Notes under the pieces: model-generated
Told to the model about the DNA's origin: nothing
What the model saw: only the letters and a program-made list of their open reading frames with translations
Database searches by the model: none
In this document: one piece after another, positions 7,998 through 18,400 of the stretch
Numbering within the stretch: position 1 is the stretch's first letter
Layout: every line of letters begins with the position of its first letter
Assembly: GCA_012270555.1 (NCBI GenBank)
Contig: JAAXIC010000049.1
Coordinates: 65,136 to 129,135 of the forward strand
Length of the DNA: 64,000 nt
From: Chloroflexota bacterium
GTDB lineage: Bacteria; Chloroflexota; UBA11872; VXOZ01
Direction: 5' to 3'
Position numbers and translations under genes: made by a program

Positions 7998-8972
7998 CTA
8001 CCGTTCACCAGCGTAGAAGACAAAGCGGCTTGAGATCAGCAAGGCAAGCGCCATGAAAAGGAAAATAGAGGCGAAGTACATCCAGCCCAAGGCCGCCGCA
8101 TAGCCAAGCCGAAAGTCTCGGGTCAGACCCACAGTCTGGATGTATGTAAGCACCTCATTGAACGGGTCCGTGAACGAGTCCACAATCGTATACACCACGT
8201 TGACCAAGATCACCGGTGAAAGCATCGGCAGTGTAATCCGCCAGAAGATCTGCCAGCCGGAGGCACCGTCGGTCTTCGCCGCCTCACGCATCGTAATCGG
8301 CACACTGTGCAGCCCCGCCACAAAGATGAGAATCTGCACGCCGGTACGCCAAAGCACCAAGGTAACACGGTTCACCAGGTCAAGCACCCAATCCGCTATA
8401 GTGCCCTGCAAGTACGTGAATACAACCTCACTCAGGGTCTGCACGCTTACCCCAATGGCCTCCGTGCTCACACCCTCGCCAAAGAGGCGGCGAATAACAA
8501 TCGCCGAACCGATCACCACCGGCATGAAGAGGAGCATGCGGAATATGCCCCGTCCCGGCATCTCCTGTACCACCAGGATTGAAACGAAGAGTGAAAAGAC
8601 GAGGATGATAGGCAGGTCCGAAAGGAGGTTTGCAACCGTCTTGGTAAATAGGGGTAGGAAGTGAATGTCTTCAAGGAAAGGTTCCGCGTAGTTTTCCCAG
8701 CCTATGAATGTTAGTTTGAGTTCGGAACTCGTAATCTTGACGTTGTGAAAGCTAACGTAAAGCGACTGGAACAACGGCCACGCCAAGAAGATCAGGAATC
8801 CCACAATCCACGTGCTGATGTAGAAGTACCCATCCATGGCACGTTGAAACTTATAGGTCAGGCGCACTCCCACCGCCGACAGAATCACGCGAATCGACAA
8901 GATGCACGCCGGGACCACGAAGGCTAGCCCTGTCAGCACGGCCACCCAGAAAAAGTTATCTTCGAATTGCAT
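7998..8972 (-). CDS. Sugar ABC transporter permease, MalF/UgpA type (second pair)
   Basis: 324-residue membrane protein. It begins with a long hydrophobic segment (FFWVAVLTGLAFVVPACIL) and has its EAA loop at EAAKTDGASGWQIFWRITLPMLSPVI. It forms the heterodimeric channel with the gene 12 bases downstream. Six bases separate it from the DUF5696 gene upstream. Compared with ordinary MalF-type subunits it has an extra N-terminal membrane segment. Confidence 0.88.
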   Translation of the reverse strand: MQFEDNFFWVAVLTGLAFVVPACILSIRVILSAVGVRLTYKFQRAMDGYFYISTWIVGFLIFLAWPLFQSLYVSFHNVKITSSELKLTFIGWENYAEPFLEDIHFLPLFTKTVANLLSDLPIILVFSLFVSILVVQEMPGRGIFRMLLFMPVVIGSAIVIRRLFGEGVSTEAIGVSVQTLSEVVFTYLQGTIADWVLDLVNRVTLVLWRTGVQILIFVAGLHSVPITMREAAKTDGASGWQIFWRITLPMLSPVILVNVVYTIVDSFTDPFNEVLTYIQTVGLTRDFRLGYAAALGWMYFASIFLFMALALLISSRFVFYAGER

Positions 8973-8978
8973 GGCGAA

Positions 8979-11429
8979 TTACCTCCGCGGCGGAATAATG
9001 AGATAGTTCTGGCCCTCGACCGTGGTGTCGCCGTCGGTAAAGCGACGCGTATTGTAGTTCACAATAACCCGCGTTCCGTCCTCATACACGGTCTCATAGA
9101 CCCCCTCGGCAATTTGTCTATGGTCTTCCATAAGCTGGTTTACCGTATAGCCCAATTGTCTGATGAAGAGCTCATACTCATCGACGATCTGAGGCTCCCA
9201 ATCAGCAAACCGTGAAGAGTAGAGGCGGTTGTACTGGGTGCGGGTGAGAAGAACACTTGGGCTAGCCGTCAACTCGAATGTGGGCAAGGCGCCATATTCG
9301 ATGGCACGCAAGAACTCATCGCGATCGCTGCGCAGATTACTCTCATCACCCGTGTAGCGCACCAGCCCGTGCACTGCCAATGGGAAGAAGGGGACTGTCT
9401 CCTCGCTGAACACATAGTTATAGCGGTCCAGGGGAACGCGTGTGAAGAAGTCGGCAGTATCGAGCATATAAGCATTCGCGCCCTGGATAACGGCCGTACC
9501 CGTTTCTTCCTTGCTAATCTCAACGATGTCTTTCCACACGTCCACGAACTCTTGGCGGCTTAGTTTGACCCCGCCTTGCTCAGTATCGACCGGCTGCTGC
9601 AGGTTGCGGATCTCAATGAATAAGCCTCCCGCCAGCACAACCAGGAGCGCGGCAGTGGCAATCGGCCGCCACAACGAACCGCCTATGAGTTGGCCGAGAA
9701 TCGCATCACCGGCGCGCCGTGTCCCGATCAAAACAATATAGAGACCAATCCCTATGATCGCAATCAACCCAAGCATCCTGAGCCCGGTGGTGAAACCCGA
9801 CCTTCCTGAAAAGAGGATTGGGTAGTGGTTGAGCGCCACCTTGCCGAAGAAACGGAACTCTACGCCGGCAACTCCATAGTCTTTCATCTTCGCAATATCG
9901 TTAACCGCATAGCGATCGCGGGCAATCTCCGGTCGCAGGAGCTGCACCTCGGTGTGCGGTTCATCCTCCTTGCGCTTGAAGCCCACGTAGTTGGTCGTAA
10001 TCGGCAACCGGTTTGCCCCGCGAATTACGTCCGTCAAGGGGTTGAAGCGGAAGAAGGAGTCGATATTCCTGAAGCCGAACAGATAGTTGTCCTCCAGATA
10101 AAGGGGGATGTTATTGGCATTGGCGTAATTTGAAACCGCGCGCAGCCCCTCGTCGCCGCCAATCTTGCCTTCCGGCGGCAAGCGTTTGGGCAACGACCAG
10201 TCATAGCCATCCTGACTCCAGCCCACCAGCGTAACGCGCAAGTTGTCCAGGCCTCGCTCATCCTTGAGCGTCTTGAGCATTTCCAACGCTTCGTCAAACG
10301 TCGTCATGGTTATGAACTGGTCACGCGGAAACGCTTGGCGCTGCATAGCCATGAAGATGCGGAGATGCAGGAATGGATTTGCTTCTTCCAGCCTTTGCAA
10401 GCCGCGTTCATTCATGAGGTACTCACGATACGTTTTTGCCATGCCGACGTACGTAGCGTCGTAGCCGCGCAAGAACGCATATTTGAGTTCGCGGTCTCCC
10501 TCAACTCGCTCCTGCTCGAACCGCGTCACAAATGACGCGCGCCGCAGCGGGAATGGCGCCTTGCGCCGGAAGATGAACTGGCCGGAAATCCGGTTATAGC
10601 CCAGCGCCGTGTAGCTCAGCGCCGCGCTGATATTCACATCCATGTCACCCTTGGTGACTATGCCCGTGAACGCCGTGTCACCCCGCACGAGACCAAAGAC
10701 GGGCACCGGTATGGGTCCCTGCTGCTGCTCAGGTTCAAACGAGAAGAGCGCAGGACCATAGACTTCTGCCAGGAAGTTATGCCGGTATTCAGGCTGCTCA
10801 GGCCGGAAATGCACGATTGCTCCCGGTCCGTCCGGCACGAAGAGATAGCCCTTCTCTTCGTTGGTAGCCGCGCCGAGAAATGGCAAGATGTCCAAGGTCA
10901 CCAAGAGACGCTCTTCCGTCTCCCGCACGCTATCCTCAGCCACACCAACGACCAGACGGTCGTCTTCCAGCCAAAAGTCGATGGTAAAACCGATATTCAA
11001 CTCTTCGAACAGATAATCCACCTTGATCCCGCCGTCAATGGGAGTGAAGGTCATGTTCGGCTGGTCTGAGATGATGTCGGCCACACGCGTCTGGGTGCGC
11101 ACTTTATCGGTGTACTCGACTATGACAACCGAATTCAGGCGCGCCTTAATGGAATCCGAGACGGCTTCGGGGTTTTCGAGGATTGGAGAACTGCGCCACA
11201 GGCGTCCATTCTCACGGTCATCGAATACGGCCAGTTGCGAATTCGACTTATTCAGAAAGAGCGAAAGGTGCTCGACCTGGCTGACTTGTTCAAATTCCGG
11301 TCCCAATTCCCTAGCCGGATCGTAGGCTGGCGCAGCCATAGCCGGCGCAATCGGCAATACGGTCAAGAGTAGGACCAACGGCACGAAGAACCGTGCGAAA
11401 CGCCACCCTCTAGCGAGTGACAACTTCAT
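8979..11429 (-). CDS. DUF5696 family secreted/membrane protein of the sugar ABC cassette
   Basis: 816 residues with an N-terminal signal (FFVPLVLLLTVLPIAPAMA). A long extracellular region resembles DUF5696 proteins known beside sugar ABC cassettes in Firmicutes such as Paenibacillus. Two membrane helices at about 575-630 (LGLIAIIGIGLYIVL and TAALLVVLAGGLFI) are followed by another 190-residue soluble region, so hydrophobic spans interrupt the domain. I chose the ATG at 11429 because GGGAGGT lies 6 bases before it; a TTG at 11435 is also possible. Its start overlaps the preceding gene by 20 bases. The role is unknown; placement suggests help in substrate capture or breakdown. Confidence 0.78.
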   Translation of the reverse strand: MKLSLARGWRFARFFVPLVLLLTVLPIAPAMAAPAYDPARELGPEFEQVSQVEHLSLFLNKSNSQLAVFDDRENGRLWRSSPILENPEAVSDSIKARLNSVVIVEYTDKVRTQTRVADIISDQPNMTFTPIDGGIKVDYLFEELNIGFTIDFWLEDDRLVVGVAEDSVRETEERLLVTLDILPFLGAATNEEKGYLFVPDGPGAIVHFRPEQPEYRHNFLAEVYGPALFSFEPEQQQGPIPVPVFGLVRGDTAFTGIVTKGDMDVNISAALSYTALGYNRISGQFIFRRKAPFPLRRASFVTRFEQERVEGDRELKYAFLRGYDATYVGMAKTYREYLMNERGLQRLEEANPFLHLRIFMAMQRQAFPRDQFITMTTFDEALEMLKTLKDERGLDNLRVTLVGWSQDGYDWSLPKRLPPEGKIGGDEGLRAVSNYANANNIPLYLEDNYLFGFRNIDSFFRFNPLTDVIRGANRLPITTNYVGFKRKEDEPHTEVQLLRPEIARDRYAVNDIAKMKDYGVAGVEFRFFGKVALNHYPILFSGRSGFTTGLRMLGLIAIIGIGLYIVLIGTRRAGDAILGQLIGGSLWRPIATAALLVVLAGGLFIEIRNLQQPVDTEQGGVKLSRQEFVDVWKDIVEISKEETGTAVIQGANAYMLDTADFFTRVPLDRYNYVFSEETVPFFPLAVHGLVRYTGDESNLRSDRDEFLRAIEYGALPTFELTASPSVLLTRTQYNRLYSSRFADWEPQIVDEYELFIRQLGYTVNQLMEDHRQIAEGVYETVYEDGTRVIVNYNTRRFTDGDTTVEGQNYLIIPPRR

Positions 11430-13545
11430 AGACAACCTCCCAGAGGAAGCGGATCACCCGCGACGACATAAAGTAGCTAAGGGCGGAGATGCCGAATATC
11501 GCAACCATTCCTAAGATATTGAGGAAGCTCACACCCGCGGCTCGCTTGAACTCGAAGTCGTGCACAACCTTGACTTGCAGGTAGAGAAGCACGCCCATCC
11601 ACCAGTACATGGCAGTGTTTGCAAAGCCATACAACGCACTCTCATCCCCGGTAAGAATGTTCGAGACCAAGGCCAAGGGCAAAGCGATAATGATATACGG
11701 CTGCAAGCAGTATGCGGTTGTCGCCGCCACCACTTTCGGCGAACCTTCACCGTAGAAGATTGCGCTCACGCCGTAATTCGCTATCACCCAGACCACGAAG
11801 GGCACAAGAATTCGTGAGACCTCAAGGACAAAGTTGATATCTTCGGGATCTATAGACGAGTAGTGGAAGCTCACCGTATTGAGCGTAAGCATGCGCACAA
11901 TGATGGCGAGACCAAGCATCGTCCACACCGTCCACCACGTCGAATCTTCCCGTAATGCCCAGAAGGTTTCCATTGGGTCACGCAAGACGCCAGCCGCCTG
12001 GCGATATATCTTGTACCACGTACTCTGCTGCTTGAGGATGCCCCGCTGGAAGCCCAACTCAAAAATGCGGCGCGTGCCTCTGGGAATCACTATGATGGCG
12101 CCGATTCCCAAGAGCACGTAGAGCATGAAGAGTCCGAAGTTTGCGCGCATCCACAGGTACCGCGCCTCAGAGTATGCCTTCGCGTATTCGGTCTTATCGT
12201 AGCCCCTGAAGTACTCTACCATCGCGTCCTGGTAGCGCTCCTGTCTGTAGAGCGCCTTGCCGAGAGCGCTATGCGCGAGGTACATGTTCGCATCGAGCTT
12301 GAGAACTTGCTGCCAAAGGTTAGCAGCCTCATCGTATCTGCCGTCCCAGTAGAACTTGCTTGCCGAATGCACCAATCGGGCAAAGAGCGTGGGCCGGTAC
12401 ACCTGAATGTTGTTGCGGATCGCATCCAGGATATACAAGGACCCTGCTTCGTCCGTCACCACACTCGTCGGGTATCCCAGTTGGCCCTGCTGCACTCCCC
12501 TGCCGCCAAACGCCAAGAGGGGCTCACCATCCTGGTCATATTGATAGACTTTCGCCGAGTTGGCATCCACGACCGTGATAATGCCCGCGTCATTGACATT
12601 GACATCAGAGAAGCGTGGAAATTGAGTCCGCCGACCGGCTCCTTCACGCTCGCCGTAGAACTTCAGCGAGTCTTCCTTGAAGAAGCGCATATAAATCGCG
12701 ACTGAGGTTGAGTGGGGGTAGACGTTCACCCCGACCGGACTCAGCTTCTGAAGCTGGTCCTTGACCGCGGTTGCCACCACGGTGTAGAGAAAACCGTCTT
12801 CAGAAAGGTACAGATTAGAGTGCGGCGTGGGCTGGGGCAAGAAGATCTTGCGGCGCTGTTCCTGCGTCGCAAACATACTCACAATCAGCCGGCGCAGACT
12901 GAAGTCCAGACGTGTAGCGCCAAAGAAGCCGCGGAAGTTACCTTCGCCATCCAGCACGATGATGCCGAGGTTGCTCCCGGCCTCCAGCGTGTAGATACGC
13001 CCACTGCGGTCCACCACCAGTTTGCTGGGCGCGAAGGTGTGGTCAATGGGGATTAAGGTCGTCTCAGGCTTGAAGAACTCGTCAACGAAATTCCCCTCGG
13101 GATCCAGTCGGAGAATACGGTTATTGCCAGTATCCGCAACAAATATGTTTCCATCCGGATCGACATAGATGCCCTCGGGCTTGCTCAGGTTACTGACCTC
13201 CATGAGATACTCGCCTTCCCGTGAGAACTTGAGTATCCGGTCATTGCCCGTGTCAGCCAGCCACAGGTTCTCCTCGTGGTCGAGGAACAGATCCGAAGGC
13301 TCCTTGAAGGCGCCGGTCGGCAAGTGTATGCCGTTGATCTCTTTCTCGAAGATGTAAGGGAGCGGCGAAGGCACTCGCTGATCGCGGGGGTCGATCGTAT
13401 AAGACAACTTTGGATCGAGCTCCAAAGCCAGCGCCGTACCGGCAGACGTGAAAACGAGCCAAAGCGCCGCCAGCAACGCCAGCACTGCCTTAAGTCTTGA
13501 CCCTTTATGTCCTAGCATTTTTGCCAATCCCTTACCGCTGCTCAT
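11410..13545 (-). CDS. NHL-repeat, TPR and Yip1-domain membrane protein
   Basis: 711 residues. A signal peptide (about 18-42) is followed by NHL beta-propeller repeats (about 60-390; for example PSDLFLDHEENLWLADTGNDRILKFSREGEYL, cut here by position). A TPR-like helical pair follows (about 400-470, YDEAANLWQQVLKLD), then five or so membrane helices of the Yip1 type to the end. Such proteins accompany DUF5696 and paired permeases in sugar ABC loci of other bacteria, which supports a role in the same uptake system, perhaps a surface sensor or scaffold. Its stop overlaps the DUF5696 start. Confidence 0.8.
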   Translation of the reverse strand: MSSGKGLAKMLGHKGSRLKAVLALLAALWLVFTSAGTALALELDPKLSYTIDPRDQRVPSPLPYIFEKEINGIHLPTGAFKEPSDLFLDHEENLWLADTGNDRILKFSREGEYLMEVSNLSKPEGIYVDPDGNIFVADTGNNRILRLDPEGNFVDEFFKPETTLIPIDHTFAPSKLVVDRSGRIYTLEAGSNLGIIVLDGEGNFRGFFGATRLDFSLRRLIVSMFATQEQRRKIFLPQPTPHSNLYLSEDGFLYTVVATAVKDQLQKLSPVGVNVYPHSTSVAIYMRFFKEDSLKFYGEREGAGRRTQFPRFSDVNVNDAGIITVVDANSAKVYQYDQDGEPLLAFGGRGVQQGQLGYPTSVVTDEAGSLYILDAIRNNIQVYRPTLFARLVHSASKFYWDGRYDEAANLWQQVLKLDANMYLAHSALGKALYRQERYQDAMVEYFRGYDKTEYAKAYSEARYLWMRANFGLFMLYVLLGIGAIIVIPRGTRRIFELGFQRGILKQQSTWYKIYRQAAGVLRDPMETFWALREDSTWWTVWTMLGLAIIVRMLTLNTVSFHYSSIDPEDINFVLEVSRILVPFVVWVIANYGVSAIFYGEGSPKVVAATTAYCLQPYIIIALPLALVSNILTGDESALYGFANTAMYWWMGVLLYLQVKVVHDFEFKRAAGVSFLNILGMVAIFGISALSYFMSSRVIRFLWEVVYEVVTR

Positions 13546-13567
13546 TCAATCCCTCGACGCTATACCG

Positions 13568-14428
13568 TCAGGCCTTAATGCCTGAGTGCGCCATCGTTGC
13601 AATCACGCGCCGCTGTACCAACGTAAACAGTACCACCGGGGGAGTAATCATGATGAACGTAGCGGCTGCATACGCCCCTTGCCGGGCCACGGAGCCCTGA
13701 CTGATCAACGTCTGTAGAGCGATTGGCAAGGTCCGCATCGATTCCGTACGCGTGAACACCAAAGGCGCCCAGATGTCGTTCCACGTACCCACGAAGATGA
13801 TGATTACCAGCGTGGCCCATGCCGGCGTCACCAATGGCATGACGACACGCCAAAAGACAGTCCACTCCGTCGCGCCGTCTATCTTAGCCGATTCAATGAG
13901 CGCCGCCGGTATTTGCTCCATGAACTGCTTCATCAAGAAGAGCGCGTACGGGATAGCCAGGTTGGGGAGCACCAGCGCGAAGTAGGTATCGATGATACCA
14001 AGCTGGTAGACCACCAGGTACCGCGGGATCGCCGTCACTTGCGGCGTAAACATGAGCGCCGCGATGACCACGATGAAGATGGCATGACGCCCGGGGAAGT
14101 TGTGCTTTGCCAGAGGATAGGCACCCAAGCTCGCCAGCAACACGCCGCCAAGCACCGTGCAAAAGGCCACGAAGACACTATTGAAGATGTACCGGATAAA
14201 CGGCACGTTGAGAGAATACGTCGCGATCAGCAGGTCCTGAAAATTGCGCAACGTAGGATTCCGCACGATGAATCGCGGCGGAAAGAGAAAGAGCTCGTCA
14301 ATTGGTTTGAGAGCATGCGACACGACGAAGATCAGCGGCAAGGACATGAACGCGGCAAGAATGGTCAAGGCCGCGATGGTCGTAAACTCACCGCTTGTAA
14401 TCTTGAATTTGCCAACTCGAATAATCAT
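13568..14428 (-). CDS. Sugar ABC transporter permease, MalG/UgpE type (first pair)
   Basis: 286-residue CUT1-family permease with six hydrophobic segments and the EAA loop ESAKIDGATEWTVFWRVVMPLVTPA. It lies 21 bases downstream of its MalF-type partner. With the second pair at 7.0-9.0 kb the operon has two complete heterodimeric channels, so either two substrates are imported or the four subunits act with the single binding protein. Confidence 0.9.
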   Translation of the reverse strand: MIIRVGKFKITSGEFTTIAALTILAAFMSLPLIFVVSHALKPIDELFLFPPRFIVRNPTLRNFQDLLIATYSLNVPFIRYIFNSVFVAFCTVLGGVLLASLGAYPLAKHNFPGRHAIFIVVIAALMFTPQVTAIPRYLVVYQLGIIDTYFALVLPNLAIPYALFLMKQFMEQIPAALIESAKIDGATEWTVFWRVVMPLVTPAWATLVIIIFVGTWNDIWAPLVFTRTESMRTLPIALQTLISQGSVARQGAYAAATFIMITPPVVLFTLVQRRVIATMAHSGIKA

Positions 14429-14449
14429 CTACCGTTTCCCCTTCCTTGG

Positions 14450-15415
14450 CTATTCATCCTTGGTGGAGAGCAGACGCAAGGCGCCTTGCCCTATACCAAA
14501 GGTAATGATGAAGAGTATCACGGCAATTGCAGCCGCATAACCCATTTCAAACCGGATAAATGCGTAGTCATACAGGTGCGACAGGATCATATGCGCCGCG
14601 TACAACGGACTGGGAAGACCCGCCAGCGAGAGCGAAATCTCAAAGCCCGCAGAGAACATGAGCACCACCGCGTTGATAACGCCAAAGAGCATCTGTGGTT
14701 TCATGGATGGCAGCGTGATGTACCACATTTCCTGGAGTGGATGCGCGATTCCGTCTACCTTCCCGGCCTCATAGAGTTCCGTATTGACGGTCTGCAGGCC
14801 GGCAAGGAACACGAGGAAGTTGTTGCCCATACTCATCCATAACATGACGAACATGATCACCGGCAACATAGTCCGCTGGTCGATGAGCCACAGGAACGGT
14901 TCCTGGATGAAGCCCATGCGCATCAGGAAGTAGTTCATGTACCCATAGCGGTCACCGGAAAAGACAATGCGCCATACCACCGCCATCGCGATGGCACTCG
15001 TCAGCGAAGGCGCGTAGAACGCCAGCGCGTAGATTGTGCGCACCCGGATCTGGTTAATGAACCACGCCAGTAGGAACGACGCCGTCAGGCTAACCGGACC
15101 CGTAATTAAAGCAAAGAACAGCGTGTTACGGATCGACAAGACGAAAATGTCATCCTCGAGGAACAACAAACGATAGTTTGACCAGCCGATGATGCGGGGC
15201 GCCTCCAGCATATTGAAATAGGTAAAGCTCAGCCAGATGGCCACTCCTACAGGGATGATCAAGAAGGCGAAGAAGAAGATCATGTATGGCAGCAAGAAGG
15301 CATACGACACACCATATTGCGCCAGGAGCCGTTGCAGGCCTGTTTTCGGCTCTGCCACCGCTCGCGGTTGGGTCGTGACCTCCGCGCCCGGGCCGCTACT
15401 CTTGACTTCGGCCAT
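14450..15415 (-). CDS. Sugar ABC transporter permease, MalF/UgpA type (first pair)
   Basis: 321 residues with a 35-residue polar N-terminus, then six membrane helices. The EAA loop is EAGKVDGIAHPLQEMWYITLPSMKPQ. The start codon overlaps the stop of the binding-protein gene by one base (TAATG), a sign of coupled translation. This is the first channel subunit of the operon. Confidence 0.9.
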   Translation of the reverse strand: MAEVKSSGPGAEVTTQPRAVAEPKTGLQRLLAQYGVSYAFLLPYMIFFFAFLIIPVGVAIWLSFTYFNMLEAPRIIGWSNYRLLFLEDDIFVLSIRNTLFFALITGPVSLTASFLLAWFINQIRVRTIYALAFYAPSLTSAIAMAVVWRIVFSGDRYGYMNYFLMRMGFIQEPFLWLIDQRTMLPVIMFVMLWMSMGNNFLVFLAGLQTVNTELYEAGKVDGIAHPLQEMWYITLPSMKPQMLFGVINAVVLMFSAGFEISLSLAGLPSPLYAAHMILSHLYDYAFIRFEMGYAAAIAVILFIITFGIGQGALRLLSTKDE

Positions 15416-18400
15416 TATTCCAGACCTCCTTTCGTCTTCGTGAGATCAACCGGCAGTCCGAACTCCTCGCGCTTGCGAATGAGTTCACGGTCGATTTGCT
15501 TAACCGCTTCTTCTAGGGCTTCACGGGCGTTCCACCCTTGAAGCACCACACGATTCCAGGCATTGATGATGTGACGCGGCGTAAAGTAGCCGCCCAACGT
15601 TACCGGCTGCTCCTTGAACCAGCGCCATTGCTCCTGGATAGATTCGATATCCTTCTGCGGGAACGGGAGCTGGTTTAGGGCTTTGACGTTGGCCGTATTC
15701 CAGCGCGCCTCCGTGCCGATCAAGGCCTCGAGCTCTTCACCGAAGCGCGCCTGGGCCCCCGTAGACGTCCACCATTTCGCCCACTCCCAGGCCTTGTCTT
15801 TTTTATCCGAATTATCCATGATCACAACGGCTTGACCATAGCCGCCCGAGGTACGGTCTACCTGTCCGTCCGGACGGCGTTTACCGGGCAGCGGCAGCAT
15901 TTCCCAGCGGCCCTCAAGCTCCGGCGCCGCAACGGATAAGAGAATGTACGTAAAGAACCCGGAGACGCCAATCGGCATCTCACCCGTACGCATGCGGTTA
16001 TAGAAGTCCGCCTGCTGGGTAATCTTATAGTTTGTATAGAGCTCCGTCCACTCACGGAAACCGGCCAGGGCTTCCGGCGAGTCAAGGGCGCTCAGTCCTC
16101 TATCCGTATAGAAGTCTCCGCCGTTTTGGTAGAGGAACGGCAGGAAGCCCGGCACAAGGGACTCAGCCAAGCCGTAGATACCGCCGCCCGCGGACACGCC
16201 TACCGGCGGGAAGAAAAAGTCCATTCCGCGCTGCTGCAGCAACCAGATCATGTTATATAGGTCCTGCCATGTGTCGGGGGGAGTCAGTCCCAACTCAGTG
16301 AAGATGTCCGTACGGTAGAACATCATCAAGAAGTCCTGCGTTTCCGGTATTGCGTAGTCTCCGCCCTCCCAACGGAAGGGCAGCAGCGCCCCTGGTCGGA
16401 ATCGCGTCGTCACCTCCTGATAATCCACGAACTCATTCATATTGGCGACGCCGTTGCGAATAGCAAACTCCACCGGCACGTCGGGCAACACACCGGTCGC
16501 GACGTCCGGGGTCACGCCGCTCGCCACTGACAGGAGCAACACGTTCACCGAACCCGCGCTAAGCTGCGCCGGCGGGAACACCTGCAGGTTTACGGCGATG
16601 CCGCTCGCCGGGGTGAAATCATCTTCGGTCATGTCCTTCATGATCATGCCCCACTCACGACCACGCGCCACCCACACCGTGATGGTGTTGTCGTCATCAC
16701 CGTAAATCGAGCCGACACCGTAGTAGTTGCGGACGAACGAACTCAGGAAGTTCATGAAGCCGGCCCAACCCTTGAGAAAGATGTTGGCCTTGCCGACCGG
16801 CAATTCCATCTCAGGATTGGTGATCAAAAGATAGTCAAGCCAGAGCGGGTGCTCGCGCAGGTAGAGGAGCCACTGCGAAAGCCGTCCCTGGCTTGCACTG
16901 AGGTCGCTCAGGCGGCGCGACATGCTCTCTGGGTCGCGCGCCATGTCCTCCAACTGGAACGCGACTTCGCCCAAGACATTGGCCACGTTCGGCTTCACGC
17001 CGTTGTTGACCATGGTCATATGGTCCACTTGCTCTCTAAGCAACTCATAGTTCGAAACCAAGCGCGGCACCAAGGTTGGAATGCGCGAGGTGAGATCGAA
17101 CTCCATGTACGGGTCAGGATTGACACCCGTAATCATCGTAATCTCGCGCACCATGATCGACAGGTCGGTCACCACCTTATTAATGGCGCGAATAGTCTCC
17201 GCGGAGGGACCGACGGTGACCTCCATCGTCAGTGTATGTTTACCCTTAGTGAAATAGAACAAATAGGGCTCACCCTCACCTGACTGATCACCAAATGGCA
17301 CAATACGCCAATCTCTATCCTTGTCAGGCGTAAAGAGGAAGCTATTGAGCTCCTGGAACGGGACTTTGCCGTCGATAAGAATCCGCCGCGCGGAAGGCAA
17401 GAAGCTTGCGTAAGCTTGCCAGCGTCGCCAGGCAATCTTATAGAGTCCGTCCTCCGGCACCTCGAATTCCCACGTGGCCGCCTGCAGAGCGCGGCGCCAG
17501 CGAAATGAACCGTAGGCATTCAACCGCACGTAGCCGGCGGAATATGGATCGACCATCGGGCCGGACGTGTACTCCATGCGGATGGTGGCTTCCGTTCGCT
17601 CCACGGGAAGCTCAGCCTGGTGGCGGATGAGGGTCTCGCTCGCATTCTTATAGCCCTGCTCCTGATACATTGCGTAAACTTCCGCATACGTCGGCGGCCG
17701 AGACGGCGAAACCAGGCGCAAGCTGCGGATGGCCATCGGTTCACGCACGGTGATGAGGCGGAGCACGTGCTCGCCTTCAGTCAAGTAGAAGTCGAACGGC
17801 CAGGGATACATGCCGTCGCCGTCGACGATGCGCACGGTCTCCCATCGTGGATCCTCGAACTGGCCGGGACGACGGTCATTTCCTTGATTATCGGTAGTCG
17901 GCAGACCCTTGTCCTGCCAGAAGCGGACAAAGACCACGCGCCGCGCTTCTTGGAACGGATACTCACCGTCTATTTGGATACGCCGCTGGATGGAGGCGCG
18001 CTTACCGGGCAAGGGATAGTATTCGAGTTCGATATTGTAGAGACCGGTCTTGGGTACATTGATCTTCCACTCCATCCACTCGGTCTCTTCCTGCCAGTTG
18101 ATGATTTCGCCGGTCTTGCCGCCAAGTTCACTGAGAATTTCCGGTTCATAGCCGCGGTACCGAATGATGTTCGTGTGGTCGATCGGGACCTCAATGTCCT
18201 GAACCCACTCGTAACCGTTCTTTGCGTAGGTCTCGAGAGTCTCGGCGTAGTTGTCCTCAAGCTTCACTTCGATCACGCCGGTGGCGTGCGTAATAAAAGT
18301 ACCCTTCTCCTCCCCTTCCTCTTCTTCCGCATCTGTGTTCTGGGTACTCTGCTGCGCATACACCGCGGCAGACGTGGCGGTAGGAATGGAAATAGTCAGC